Positions 17,630-24,786 of a stretch of DNA of 64,000 nucleotides are shown piece after piece (within the stretch, counting starts at the first letter, position 1; every line of letters begins with the position of its first letter). The stretch spans positions 62,001 through 126,000 of the forward strand of contig DASTYC010000026.1 of the NCBI GenBank assembly GCA_035765195.1. The letters run 5' to 3'. The translations under genes were made by a program, and so were the position numbers. Under the pieces are notes generated by a model that worked only from the letters and a program-made list of their open reading frames with translations, was not told the DNA's origin and did no database searches. The stretch comes from CALAED01 sp035765195. Lineage in GTDB: Bacteria; Actinomycetota; Actinomycetes; Streptosporangiales; Streptosporangiaceae.

Positions 17630-18020
17630 GCCCGTCCCCCGCGTGGCGGCCGCGTCGCCGCGGCCGCCCGCGCGGCAACCGATCCCGCGATGGTCGGCGT
17701 GGTGGCCGTGGTCGGCGTGCGGCACGCACGCCGACCCCCGCGGCGGCCCCGGCCTCGACGGCCGGAGCGTCCCCCGCCGTTTCCTCGGCCGCGCGTTCAT
17801 GAGCACGCCGAGCGACCACGCGATCGCGTGCAGATATTTCCCGGCCCGGATGCTCACGGGTTCTACCTTTTCATAAAATTCTCCCCTATGTAATGCCTTA
17901 TACCGGTTACTCTGTCCTGGCTGGGCGGAGACCGGCAGGCGGCCGGCTCGGGCCCATCTCGCTTCGCAGGCACAGAGAGTGCCGCGACATCCATCCCCTA
18001 GCGAAAGGGAATCGTGCGCG
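17630..18020. other. Gene-free gap before asd
   Basis: About 390 bp. It holds a terminator-like hairpin (17645-17668) and an AT-rich stretch around 17855-17910 that is a plausible promoter zone for asd. No convincing coding sequence: a 25-codon frame from an ATG near 17799 lacks a ribosome binding site. Confidence 0.5.
17645..17668 (+). terminator. Hairpin after the DUF2817 gene
   Basis: Perfect 10-bp stem GGCGGCCGCG / CGCGGCCGCC with the 4-nt loop TCGC, starting 16 bp after the DUF2817 stop. There is no T tail, as is usual in actinomycetes. It separates the RraA/DUF2817 operon from asd. Confidence 0.55.
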
Positions 18021-19067
18021 ATGTTTCGTACAGCCGTTGTGGGGGCCACCGGCGCTGTGGGTCGAGAGCTCTTGATCCTGCTCAGTCGAACCGAGGTACC
18101 CATCACGCACATCCTGCCGGTCGCTTCGCCAAGCTCGGCAGGCATGGACTTGCGAGCTCAGCTCGACCTTGATGCACCTATCGAGCGAGTCCGCGCACTC
18201 GACGACGTCGATTTCTCCGAGATCGACCTCGCCTTCTTCGCGGCGGGCGCGGAGGTGAGCAGGCAGACGGCGGAGAAGGCCGCAAGCGCGGGGTGCCTGG
18301 TCATCGACAACAGTTCCGCGTTCCGGATGCGCGAGGACGTTCCGCTCACCGTGCCGCAGGTCAATCCCGAGACCGTCCGGGAGCGGCCCGCCGCCAACTT
18401 GATCGCCAACCCCAACTGCTCCACCATCCAGCTCGTCCGGGCGCTTCACCCGCTGCATCAGGCCGCGGGACTGCGCCGCGTGTTCCTCTCGACCTACCAG
18501 GCCGGCTCGGGGGGCGGCCTGCGCGGGCTGGCGGAACTGACCGAGGACAGCCGCGCGCTCCTCGACAAGTCGGGCGAGCCGAGTCCGGGACGGTTCGGAC
18601 CGCCGCTCGCCTTCGACCTCGTACCCCAGATCGGTGCGGTCGACGAGCACGGCGCGGCGCACGAGGAGCAGAAACTGCGCCGCGAGCCGCGAAAGATCAT
18701 GGCGCTGCCCGGCCTGAGGATCAGCGCGACCGCGGTACGGGTGCCGGTGTTCCACTGTCACTCCGAAGCCGTGCACGTCGAACTGGACCGGCCGCTGCCG
18801 GCGGCGGAGGCGGCGGACATCTTGGCGGCGACGCCCGGCATCCGGGTCTATCGCGCCGAGGACGATCGGCCGTACCCGACTCCCCGGCACGTCGAAGCGT
18901 CGGGCGAGGACCGGGCTCTCGTCCACGTCGGGCGCATCCGGCAAGACCACGAAGAGCCCGAGTCCCTGTCGATGTGGGTCGTCGCGGACAACCTGTGGGT
19001 GGGGGCGGCGACCAACGCCGTGGACATCATGCGCCTCGCGCACGACTACGAATGGCTGACTCAGTGA
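18021..19067 (+). CDS. asd: Aspartate-semialdehyde dehydrogenase
   Basis: A 348-residue enzyme that reduces beta-aspartyl phosphate to aspartate-4-semialdehyde with NADPH. The N-terminal Rossmann site is AVVGATGAVGRELL; the catalytic Cys is C133 in NPNCSTIQLV; the active-site His lies in RVPVFHCHSEAVHVE, close to the usual RVPVxxGHS. Length fits the family. ATG at 18021 with GAAAGGGA about 11 nt upstream. It overlaps the following aspartokinase-like gene by 4 bp (GTGA). A housekeeping copy of asd-lysC is normally elsewhere in an actinomycete genome, so this copy may be dedicated to specialised metabolism (inference). Confidence 0.93.
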   Translation: MFRTAVVGATGAVGRELLILLSRTEVPITHILPVASPSSAGMDLRAQLDLDAPIERVRALDDVDFSEIDLAFFAAGAEVSRQTAEKAASAGCLVIDNSSAFRMREDVPLTVPQVNPETVRERPAANLIANPNCSTIQLVRALHPLHQAAGLRRVFLSTYQAGSGGGLRGLAELTEDSRALLDKSGEPSPGRFGPPLAFDLVPQIGAVDEHGAAHEEQKLRREPRKIMALPGLRISATAVRVPVFHCHSEAVHVELDRPLPAAEAADILAATPGIRVYRAEDDRPYPTPRHVEASGEDRALVHVGRIRQDHEEPESLSMWVVADNLWVGAATNAVDIMRLAHDYEWLTQ

Positions 19068-20344
19068 ACAATGGGGTGAACAACGGGTTGTCCACACACG
19101 GACTGTCCCCGGAACGGCCGCTGGTCTTCAAGTTCGGCGGCGCGTGCTTCCTCGATCTCGCCGACTACCGCACGGTGGCCGCGTTCATCGCCGGCCGGCT
19201 GGACGGCTCGCGGCGGATCATCGCCGTGGTGAGCGCCATGTCCGGGACGACGGGAACATTGCAGAAGGCACAGCGCGAGCTCAACGTGGACCCGCCCGCC
19301 GAGCTCGCGGCCTCGCTGATGCTGACCGCCGACAGCGTCAGCGCCGTACTGCTGGCGACGGCGCTGCACGACCTGGGGGTGAACGCGCGGTCAATCGACG
19401 CGCACGACTTCGGGCTGACCGCCACGGGGGCGCCGGACCGGGCGAGCGTGGTGAAGATCGACCCGGCGCCGCTGTGGTCGGTGCTCACCACCAGCGAAGT
19501 GGTCGTCGTGCCCGGCGGACAGGCCCTGGACGAGAACGGCCGCGCCGTGATGCTCGGCCGCAACAGTTCCGACCTGTCCGCCGTTGCCGCGGCCGTGGCG
19601 CTCAACGCGGAGCGGTGCGAGATCTTCTCCGATGTGCCCGGAGTGTTCACGGCCGACCCGTACCTGCTGCCGACGGCTCGGGTGATCCCGGAACTGGGGT
19701 ACGGGGCGGCCCGGCTGATGACCCGTGCCGGGGCGAAGGTGTTGCATCCCAACGCCGTCGAGCTCGCGGATCGGCACGGACTGCCGATCCTGTGCCGATC
19801 CCGCCCGCCCGCGGCGACACAGGGCACGCTCATCTCCGGCACGAGCGCGCCCGTCGCGATCGTCGCCGACCAGCGAACCGACGTGTGGGCCTTCACGCAT
19901 GCCGCGGATCTCGAGCACGTGCTCGCCCGCCTGACCAAGGAACACGATGGCGACCAGGTGAACGAGCCGGTGATCGTGGACTATGAGGGGACGCGGCATC
20001 TGGCGATTCCGGGCGGAGACCCGCACGGGACCGCGCACCGGGTCTGCGCGAACGTGCCGCACCGGCCGCACCTGCGACTGATCACGACGGTGCACGGGGC
20101 GCACGATCCGGAATACCACCTCGTACCCGCCTCCGAACTGGCGGCCGAGGCGGGACGCCGGCACGCGCTGCACTATCCGGAGACCAACGACCATCGCGGC
20201 GAGAAGCCCCGCTCACCCCTCAGCGGGATGCTCACCGAACCCGCGAAGGTCAGGACCGCCGGCGGCGGGCTGCTGATCGCCGCGCAGCCCGCCGAGGAAG
20301 CGGCCGGCGTCGAGGACATCGAGGAGGACGCCGTCGCGAGCTGA
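19064..20344 (+). CDS. Aspartokinase-like amino acid kinase, no recognisable ACT domains
   Basis: About 426 residues. The kinase domain carries PLVFKFGGACFLDL (usual KFGGTS), VVPGGQALDENG, MLGRNSSDLSAV (usual LGRGGSDTTA), EIFSDVPGVFTADP and AKVLHPNAVELA, all at aspartokinase positions. The last 150 residues (from about VWAFTHAADLEHV) are not recognisable as the paired ACT domains that bind lysine and threonine, so feedback control may be lost. GTG at 19064 overlaps the asd stop (GTGA); ATG 19052 and GTG 19076 are alternatives within a repeated GTGAACAAyGGG. Together with asd it would supply aspartate semialdehyde. A specialised phosphotransferase role cannot be excluded. Confidence 0.85.
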   Translation: MNNGVNNGLSTHGLSPERPLVFKFGGACFLDLADYRTVAAFIAGRLDGSRRIIAVVSAMSGTTGTLQKAQRELNVDPPAELAASLMLTADSVSAVLLATALHDLGVNARSIDAHDFGLTATGAPDRASVVKIDPAPLWSVLTTSEVVVVPGGQALDENGRAVMLGRNSSDLSAVAAAVALNAERCEIFSDVPGVFTADPYLLPTARVIPELGYGAARLMTRAGAKVLHPNAVELADRHGLPILCRSRPPAATQGTLISGTSAPVAIVADQRTDVWAFTHAADLEHVLARLTKEHDGDQVNEPVIVDYEGTRHLAIPGGDPHGTAHRVCANVPHRPHLRLITTVHGAHDPEYHLVPASELAAEAGRRHALHYPETNDHRGEKPRSPLSGMLTEPAKVRTAGGGLLIAAQPAEEAAGVEDIEEDAVAS

Positions 20345-20412
20345 CCGCCTCGGGCCGGGACGCGGTCGAGTGGAGCCGTACAGCTCGCCGCGTCAGTCGG
20401 GCGGGGCAGTGG

Positions 20413-20448
20413 AAGGGGCGCAGTGCCGGCGCGGGCACTGCGCCCCTT
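20413..20448 (+). terminator. Strong hairpin after the aspartokinase-like gene
   Basis: Perfect 15-bp stem AAGGGGCGCAGTGCC (20413-20427) and GGCACTGCGCCCCTT (20434-20448) with the 6-nt loop GGCGCG, 69 bp after the stop. This is one of the strongest inverted repeats in the window and very probably ends the asd-kinase transcript. Confidence 0.75.
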
Positions 20449-20613
20449 CTCGGCATAAAACCGCCTCACCTGGTTATCGCCGCCTGTCATCGCGTTTATT
20501 AATGGCGTAGTGAGTTGGGTTGACCGGTTGGTTGACGGAACAGAGGATGAGGATCACGAAGAGAACGAGAGGATCGTTGCCGCACGCGACGGGACCAAGA
20601 TGGAGGAACTCTC

Positions 20614-21690
20614 ATGTCCACCACTATCGTCGTTGATCCAGCGAAGCTCCGTCAGTTCGGCGATCCCATGGAGAGCGTATTTTGTCTGGTCACCAACCCG
20701 GAGTACATGGACAGAATATCTCTCGTTAAGAGCGGCAACTACAAAGACTACCTCAGGATTCCCTTCAAGACCGGCGAGAAGTTCGAGCAGGTGCTCCCGG
20801 AGCGCGTTCCTGAACCGGCGCACGTGCTGGCGATCTCTCCTGCCGCCTTCTTTGAGTCCCCGATGCCCGAGCAGCTCGGCCCGCGCCGCAAGCTGATGGG
20901 CATGGCGTGTAACTCGACGCCGACATCGCTAGAGACGATCAAGCATTTCCTCGACGTTATGGAGCGGACCTCTCCGGACGAGCAGGGCACGTTCTCCGAC
21001 AATTTCTTCGACAAACTCGAAAGAGCCGAGCACCTCGTCTATGTCGATGAGCGCCACGGCACGCGGGCCACCCTCCAGCACCTGGAGCCGGATCTGGTGT
21101 GGAACCAGCAGGCCGGCCCGCTGGAGTGGGGCGAGCAGCAGATCGTCCCGTCCGGGGAGATCAGCGTGCTGCCGACCCAGATCGTGGAGTTCGACGAGGA
21201 CCTGCACCTGCCCCTGGAGGGGGAGATCACCTTCCGCGGCTACCCGATTCTGCACAGCGGCACGCCGTCGTTCTCGCGCAAGGACCAGGCCCGCATTCAC
21301 GCTCGGCTGGCGTCGATGAACAAGCATGGCGTCGTCGCCGAGGTGAGAGAAGGCCGGATCACGACGATCCGCGCGCACGACAGCGCCGCGCAGCCCGCCG
21401 TGGACATGCTGAACACCATGTTCGAGGTCGACTCGCGTTACCGGATCGTGTGGGAGATGGGGCACGCGTTGAACACGAGCCTCGACATCCTTCCAGGGAA
21501 CCACGCCATGAACGAGGTGTACGGCGGCACCCAGGGCTGCCTGCACTGGGGCCTCGGCCTCACTCCGTTCACCCAGTACCACCTGGACATCATCTCGCCC
21601 GACACCACGGTCTACACCGACGGCGGCGAGGTCGTGCTCGGCATCCCGGGCGGCGGCGAGGACCGGCTCGTGGAGTCGGCCGGTTCGTAA
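20614..21690 (+). CDS. M29 aminopeptidase/NicX-like metalloprotein, first paralogue
   Basis: A 358-residue protein of the M29 leucyl-aminopeptidase-like superfamily, which also contains the ring-opening dioxygenase NicX. Candidate metal-binding residues are E182 in PSGEISVLP, N300-E301 in AMNEVYGG, H311 in CLHWGLGL, and H323/D325 in YHLDIISP. In NicX the iron is held by a His plus an HxD pair, and both are preserved here. GGAGGA lies 6-7 nt before the ATG. It opens a new transcript behind the strong terminator and is followed by an 18-codon gene and a paralogue (22016-23137). It could be a peptidase or a redox enzyme; sequence alone does not decide. Confidence 0.7.
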   Translation: MSTTIVVDPAKLRQFGDPMESVFCLVTNPEYMDRISLVKSGNYKDYLRIPFKTGEKFEQVLPERVPEPAHVLAISPAAFFESPMPEQLGPRRKLMGMACNSTPTSLETIKHFLDVMERTSPDEQGTFSDNFFDKLERAEHLVYVDERHGTRATLQHLEPDLVWNQQAGPLEWGEQQIVPSGEISVLPTQIVEFDEDLHLPLEGEITFRGYPILHSGTPSFSRKDQARIHARLASMNKHGVVAEVREGRITTIRAHDSAAQPAVDMLNTMFEVDSRYRIVWEMGHALNTSLDILPGNHAMNEVYGGTQGCLHWGLGLTPFTQYHLDIISPDTTVYTDGGEVVLGIPGGGEDRLVESAGS

Positions 21691-21739
21691 CGGTCACGCC
21701 GGTTCGCCCCGGCCCCGCGGCTCGAGAGCATCCCCGAAC

Positions 21740-21759
21740 CTAGCCACGCGCGCGGCTAG
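21740..21759 (+). other. Short inverted repeat before the 18-codon gene
   Basis: CTAGCC (21740-21745) and GGCTAG (21754-21759) with an 8-nt GC loop, between the first M29-like gene and the 18-codon gene, 35 bp before its ATG. It may be a partial terminator or processing site. The stem is short, so this is tentative. Confidence 0.35.
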
Positions 21760-21794
21760 CCCCTGCCCCGACGACCACGGGAGGAGGTGTACCC

Positions 21795-21851
21795 ATGAAG
21801 AAGATTAAGGTTCGCAAGAACAGCAACTACCTGGGCACGCTGCTTGGCTGA
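21795..21851 (+). CDS. 18-residue peptide, candidate RiPP precursor or scaffold
   Basis: The open frame encodes MKKIKVRKNSNYLGTLLG and a TGA. It has the best ribosome binding site of the region: GGGAGGAGGTG, with AGGAGG at 21782-21787, exactly 7 nt before the ATG. Residues 2-8 are strongly basic; residues 9-18 are uncharged with a Tyr, an Asn pair and Leu/Gly. Two hairpins (21864-21877 and 21888-21914) start 13 bp behind the stop, which would let the small gene be made in excess over the downstream enzyme, as for ribosomal peptide precursors. It lies between two M29-like paralogues and upstream of a di-iron oxidase. A translated attenuation leader is the main alternative. I do not recognise a named family. 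Confidence 0.6.
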   Translation: MKKIKVRKNSNYLGTLLG

Positions 21852-21863
21852 GCTTGTCGTTCC

Positions 21864-21877
21864 CAGCCTTCGGGCTG
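21864..21877 (+). other. UUCG tetraloop hairpin
   Basis: CAGCC-TTCG-GGCTG, a perfect 5-bp stem closed by the extra-stable UUCG loop, 13 bp after the stop of the 18-codon gene. Likely an RNA stability or 3'-end element. Confidence 0.55.
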
Positions 21878-21887
21878 AACAGCGGGC

Positions 21888-21914
21888 GGGTGGGCCGGTC
21901 TGTACGGTCCACCC
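21888..21914 (+). terminator. Hairpin behind the 18-codon gene
   Basis: 10-bp stem GGGTGGGCCG... read as GGGTGGGCCG/CGGTCCACCC with one G-U pair, 21888-21897 against 21905-21914, and a 7-nt loop. It lies directly behind the UUCG hairpin. It probably acts as a partial terminator, because the M29-like paralogue 100 bp further on has no obvious promoter of its own. Confidence 0.5.
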
Positions 21915-21954
21915 TCCCCACTATACCGGCAACACAGCGGTCCGAACCGCGAGA

Positions 21955-21981
21955 GCCGACGAAGCCGACGAAGCCGACGAA
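21955..21981. repeat. Three tandem GCCGACGAA units
   Basis: A 9-bp unit repeated three times, with a degenerate fourth copy (GCCGAACCA), in the 164-bp gap between the 18-codon gene and the second M29-like gene. No function can be assigned; a spacer between RNA elements is possible. Confidence 0.55.
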
Positions 21982-22015
21982 GCCGAACCAACAAAGCCGT
22001 CAGGGACGAAGTGGG

Positions 22016-23137
22016 ATGAGCACCGAAACCGGAAACCAGGTCATCGTCAAACCGAGCGCGTTCCGCCAGTTCGGAACGTCGGCTGATACGTTCTGCCTGA
22101 TTACCGACGAGGAGTTCGTCGACGAATTCGCCATCGCTCCGTCGCATCTCGACAGCATGGTCGTCCCGATCGGGCCGGACGGCGACCTCGGCAAGGTGCT
22201 CGCCGCCGACATCCCGGAAACGGCCGACGTGGTCGCCATCTGCCGCCGGACCTTCTTGTCGTCGCCCGACGCCGCGACCATCGGCAATGGCCGGCGGATC
22301 GTCGTGCTGCCCTGCGCTTCGACGCCGGTCGCGCTGCCGCACATCCGGTACGCCCTTCAGGTGATCGAGCGGACCGACCCGGCGGCGCAAGAACTCCACG
22401 CCGACCGCTTCTTCGCGGCCGTCGAGCAGGCGGCGGAGACGGCGACGCGACTGCGGATCGTCGACGGAGAGCACGGGACCTCGTGCACCTTCGATCCGGC
22501 CGCCGGCGATTACGCCTGGAACCAGCAGGCGGGCTTCCTGGCTCCCGGGGAACAGCAGATCGCCCCGTCCGGCGAGTTGAGCGTGCTCCCGGTCGACATC
22601 ATGGAATTCGACGGAGACCGCCGGCTGGCTTTGGACGGAACACTCGCCTTCAAGGGCTGGCCGATCGTCCATGCCGGATATGACAGGAACCTCGATGCCG
22701 AGCAGGCCGACCTTTATGAACGGTTGACCCCGCTGCACAGAAACCCGCTCATCGTCACGGTACGAGACGGAGTTATCGTCGACGTCCAGGATCCCGCTGG
22801 GACGGACGAAGGCGGCGCGCTGGTCGCCGTATTCAACGAACTTTTCGCGGCAGAGCCGCACTATCGGACCGTCTGGGAACTCGGCTTCGGCATCAACACC
22901 GACATGGAGCTCACCCCGGCGAACTCCGGGCTCAATGAAACGTACGGCGCCCGCGACGGAGTCGTGCATATCGGGCTGGGTCTGACGCCGTTCACCAAAT
23001 TCGCCCTGACCTTCATCTGCCCGGGTTCCGCGATGGTCGACGGCGCGGGCGGCCCGATTGTGGGCAAGAAACCTGCTTCGGCGTCTGGAAAGCCTCGCAT
23101 CAACCGAATCCGAAGCATCAGTTGTGGCTGTCACTGA
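22016..23137 (+). CDS. M29/NicX-like protein, second paralogue with altered metal site and Cys tail
   Basis: A 373-residue paralogue of the 20614-21690 product, collinear along its length (shared phrases are WNQQAG, APSGELSVLP and GLGLTPFTK). It keeps E187, N307-E308 and H318, but the HxD pair of the first paralogue is replaced by A330-L331-T332. It also has a C-terminal extension of about 25 residues, basic and ending in SISCGCH, which the first lacks. It may therefore be a non-catalytic partner of the first paralogue or bind a different metal through the tail. The ATG at 22016 is the first start in frame with a purine-rich upstream region. Confidence 0.7.
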   Translation: MSTETGNQVIVKPSAFRQFGTSADTFCLITDEEFVDEFAIAPSHLDSMVVPIGPDGDLGKVLAADIPETADVVAICRRTFLSSPDAATIGNGRRIVVLPCASTPVALPHIRYALQVIERTDPAAQELHADRFFAAVEQAAETATRLRIVDGEHGTSCTFDPAAGDYAWNQQAGFLAPGEQQIAPSGELSVLPVDIMEFDGDRRLALDGTLAFKGWPIVHAGYDRNLDAEQADLYERLTPLHRNPLIVTVRDGVIVDVQDPAGTDEGGALVAVFNELFAAEPHYRTVWELGFGINTDMELTPANSGLNETYGARDGVVHIGLGLTPFTKFALTFICPGSAMVDGAGGPIVGKKPASASGKPRINRIRSISCGCH

Positions 23138-23185
23138 TCCGCCCGGCGACAGCCGTCATACCGCATTCCAAGGAGGAAACCCACA

Positions 23186-23923
23186 ATGATGCTGAAGACC
23201 ACCCGGCAGGAGCTGCGCAATCGTGTCGACAAATTCCTCGACATCTGCATCTCCGACTTCTATGAGACCATTCCGTACGCCCGGCACCAGCTCGAGGGCA
23301 AGGACATCAACCTCGACTACTACAAGCGGCACAACATCGAGACCATCTTGCGGCTGCGCCGCAAGCGCACCGTCGACGCGCTGGCCATCCGCTACTTCAC
23401 CAAGGTCGACCCGGTGACCGCCAAGGCGTGGGCGCACTACACGGACGACGAGATGCTGCACGACCGCCTGTTCGCGGCGGATCTGGAGAAGGTCGGCGTC
23501 AACAAGGACCAGATCTACTCGACCGAGCCGATGCTGTCCACGAAGCTGCTCACCGGGTACCTGCAGTACGGCATCGAATACGAGGGCACGCCGCTCGCCC
23601 TGATCGCCAGCGTGTACTTCGTCGAGTACGTGACCACGCGCACGCAGCCGGACTGGCTGGACAACCTCGAGCAGCGGCTCGGCCGCGAGAAGATCAAGGG
23701 CCAGCGCGCGCACGTCGGCACCGACCTCGACGACCACCACGACGACTTCGTCTGGGGCGTGCTGGAGACCCTGGTCAAGGACGACAAGGACGAGGAGAAG
23801 GTGTTCCGGCACCTGCAGGACATCTACCGGCTGTGGCAGATGTACTTCTTCGAGCTCTACCAGCTCACGGTCGACGAGAAGGCCGAGATGAAGCTGCCCG
23901 ACCCGGTGATGATCCCCGCCTGA
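23186..23923 (+). CDS. Heme-oxygenase-like di-iron oxidase (HDO family)
   Basis: A 245-residue all-helical protein of the PqqC/TenA-like fold. Candidate iron ligands are E89 and H92 in DDEMLHDRLF (ExxH), E147 in YFVEYVTTR, and D180 with H184 in GTDLDDHHDDF (H176 is a further option). Characterised HDOs (UndA, BesC, SznF and PolF) use O2 and two irons to cleave, desaturate, cyclise or N-oxygenate amino acids and fatty acids. AAGGAGG lies 8 nt before the ATG. Its place in a gene group with aspartate-pathway enzymes and ATP-grasp ligases suggests it tailors an amino acid or the C-terminus of a peptide. The reaction is unknown. Confidence 0.75.
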   Translation: MMLKTTRQELRNRVDKFLDICISDFYETIPYARHQLEGKDINLDYYKRHNIETILRLRRKRTVDALAIRYFTKVDPVTAKAWAHYTDDEMLHDRLFAADLEKVGVNKDQIYSTEPMLSTKLLTGYLQYGIEYEGTPLALIASVYFVEYVTTRTQPDWLDNLEQRLGREKIKGQRAHVGTDLDDHHDDFVWGVLETLVKDDKDEEKVFRHLQDIYRLWQMYFFELYQLTVDEKAEMKLPDPVMIPA

Positions 23924-23961
23924 CGCGGCCTGACGGATCCGTCCGTCGGGGAGGTGCACTC

Positions 23962-24786
23962 ATGGTCGCATCCGATACCGGCACCGGCACCGGCACGCTG
24001 GAGTTCAGCACCCTGGCGCCCAACGGGGCGCTGACGGCGGACGTCGAGGACTCGATCACCGCCGGACTGATCGCCTCGCTGCCGACCCTCAAGATGGGGG
24101 CCCTGTTCGCACACCGGCGCGACATGTTCAGGGAAGCCGACCTGATCACCGTCGCGACGGACACGACGGACCGTACGGTGATAGGTGCACTGTCGTCGCG
24201 ATGGTGCACCACGCCGTCGGGCGGCAGGTTCCTGCACATCCTCACGCAGTTCGTCGGCGAGCGTTACCAAGGCGGCATCGCCTTCCCCCGGAGCTGGGGA
24301 AGCCACTTCGCCCAGCTTTATGGCGACTGGTCGCAGTTCCCCGATCTCCTCGTGCTCAAGACCTACAACCCGATCGTCTACTGCGTGATGCGCGCGTTCA
24401 CCCGCGTTCCCGGCGTGACCTTCTATCCCGAGATCCGGGAGGGGCGGCACGATCCGGACGCGGCGGCGCGGGCCGTCGAGGTCGCCGAGATCGTCGCGCC
24501 CGACCATCCCTTCGATCCGGCGACGGGGGTCATCAGCGGTATCGGAGAGCCGCCCGATCTGTATCCGGCCTTGCCGCAGTCGCGGAACGCGCAGGTCAAT
24601 GAGTACTTCTCGGCATACGCCCGGCCGGGCGACCGAATCCTCTGCATGCTGAGCGTTCCAACGCCGGACGCCGCGGGGACGATACTCGACGTGTTCGGAG
24701 TAACCCCCAAGACCTCCCCGGTCCACATGGCGCGGTCCGGGATGGTCGGACTCCCCGCCGGCACGGACGGCAGAAACGGACAGTGA
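23962..24786 (+). CDS. Uncharacterised protein, possibly GNAT-fold acyltransferase
   Basis: A 274-residue protein that I do not recognise with certainty. The middle part resembles a GNAT acetyltransferase core: ADLITVATDTTDRTVIGALS as beta strands, then FVGERYQGGIAF, which looks like the RxxGxG/A acyl-CoA loop, and LVLKTYNPIVYCVM, similar to strand 5 and helix 4. The C-terminal 70 residues (DRILCMLSVPTPDAAGTIL) are outside that core. GGGGAGGTG precedes the ATG. It lies 38 bp after the HDO gene and its stop overlaps the start of the alcohol dehydrogenase gene, so it is part of the operon. An acyl-group step is plausible. Confidence 0.55.
   Translation: MVASDTGTGTGTLEFSTLAPNGALTADVEDSITAGLIASLPTLKMGALFAHRRDMFREADLITVATDTTDRTVIGALSSRWCTTPSGGRFLHILTQFVGERYQGGIAFPRSWGSHFAQLYGDWSQFPDLLVLKTYNPIVYCVMRAFTRVPGVTFYPEIREGRHDPDAAARAVEVAEIVAPDHPFDPATGVISGIGEPPDLYPALPQSRNAQVNEYFSAYARPGDRILCMLSVPTPDAAGTILDVFGVTPKTSPVHMARSGMVGLPAGTDGRNGQ

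Noticed and set aside
17799..17876. 25-codon frame with an internal Cys in the gap before asd
   Set aside because: No ribosome binding site and it overlaps other random frames; composition not different from the gap.
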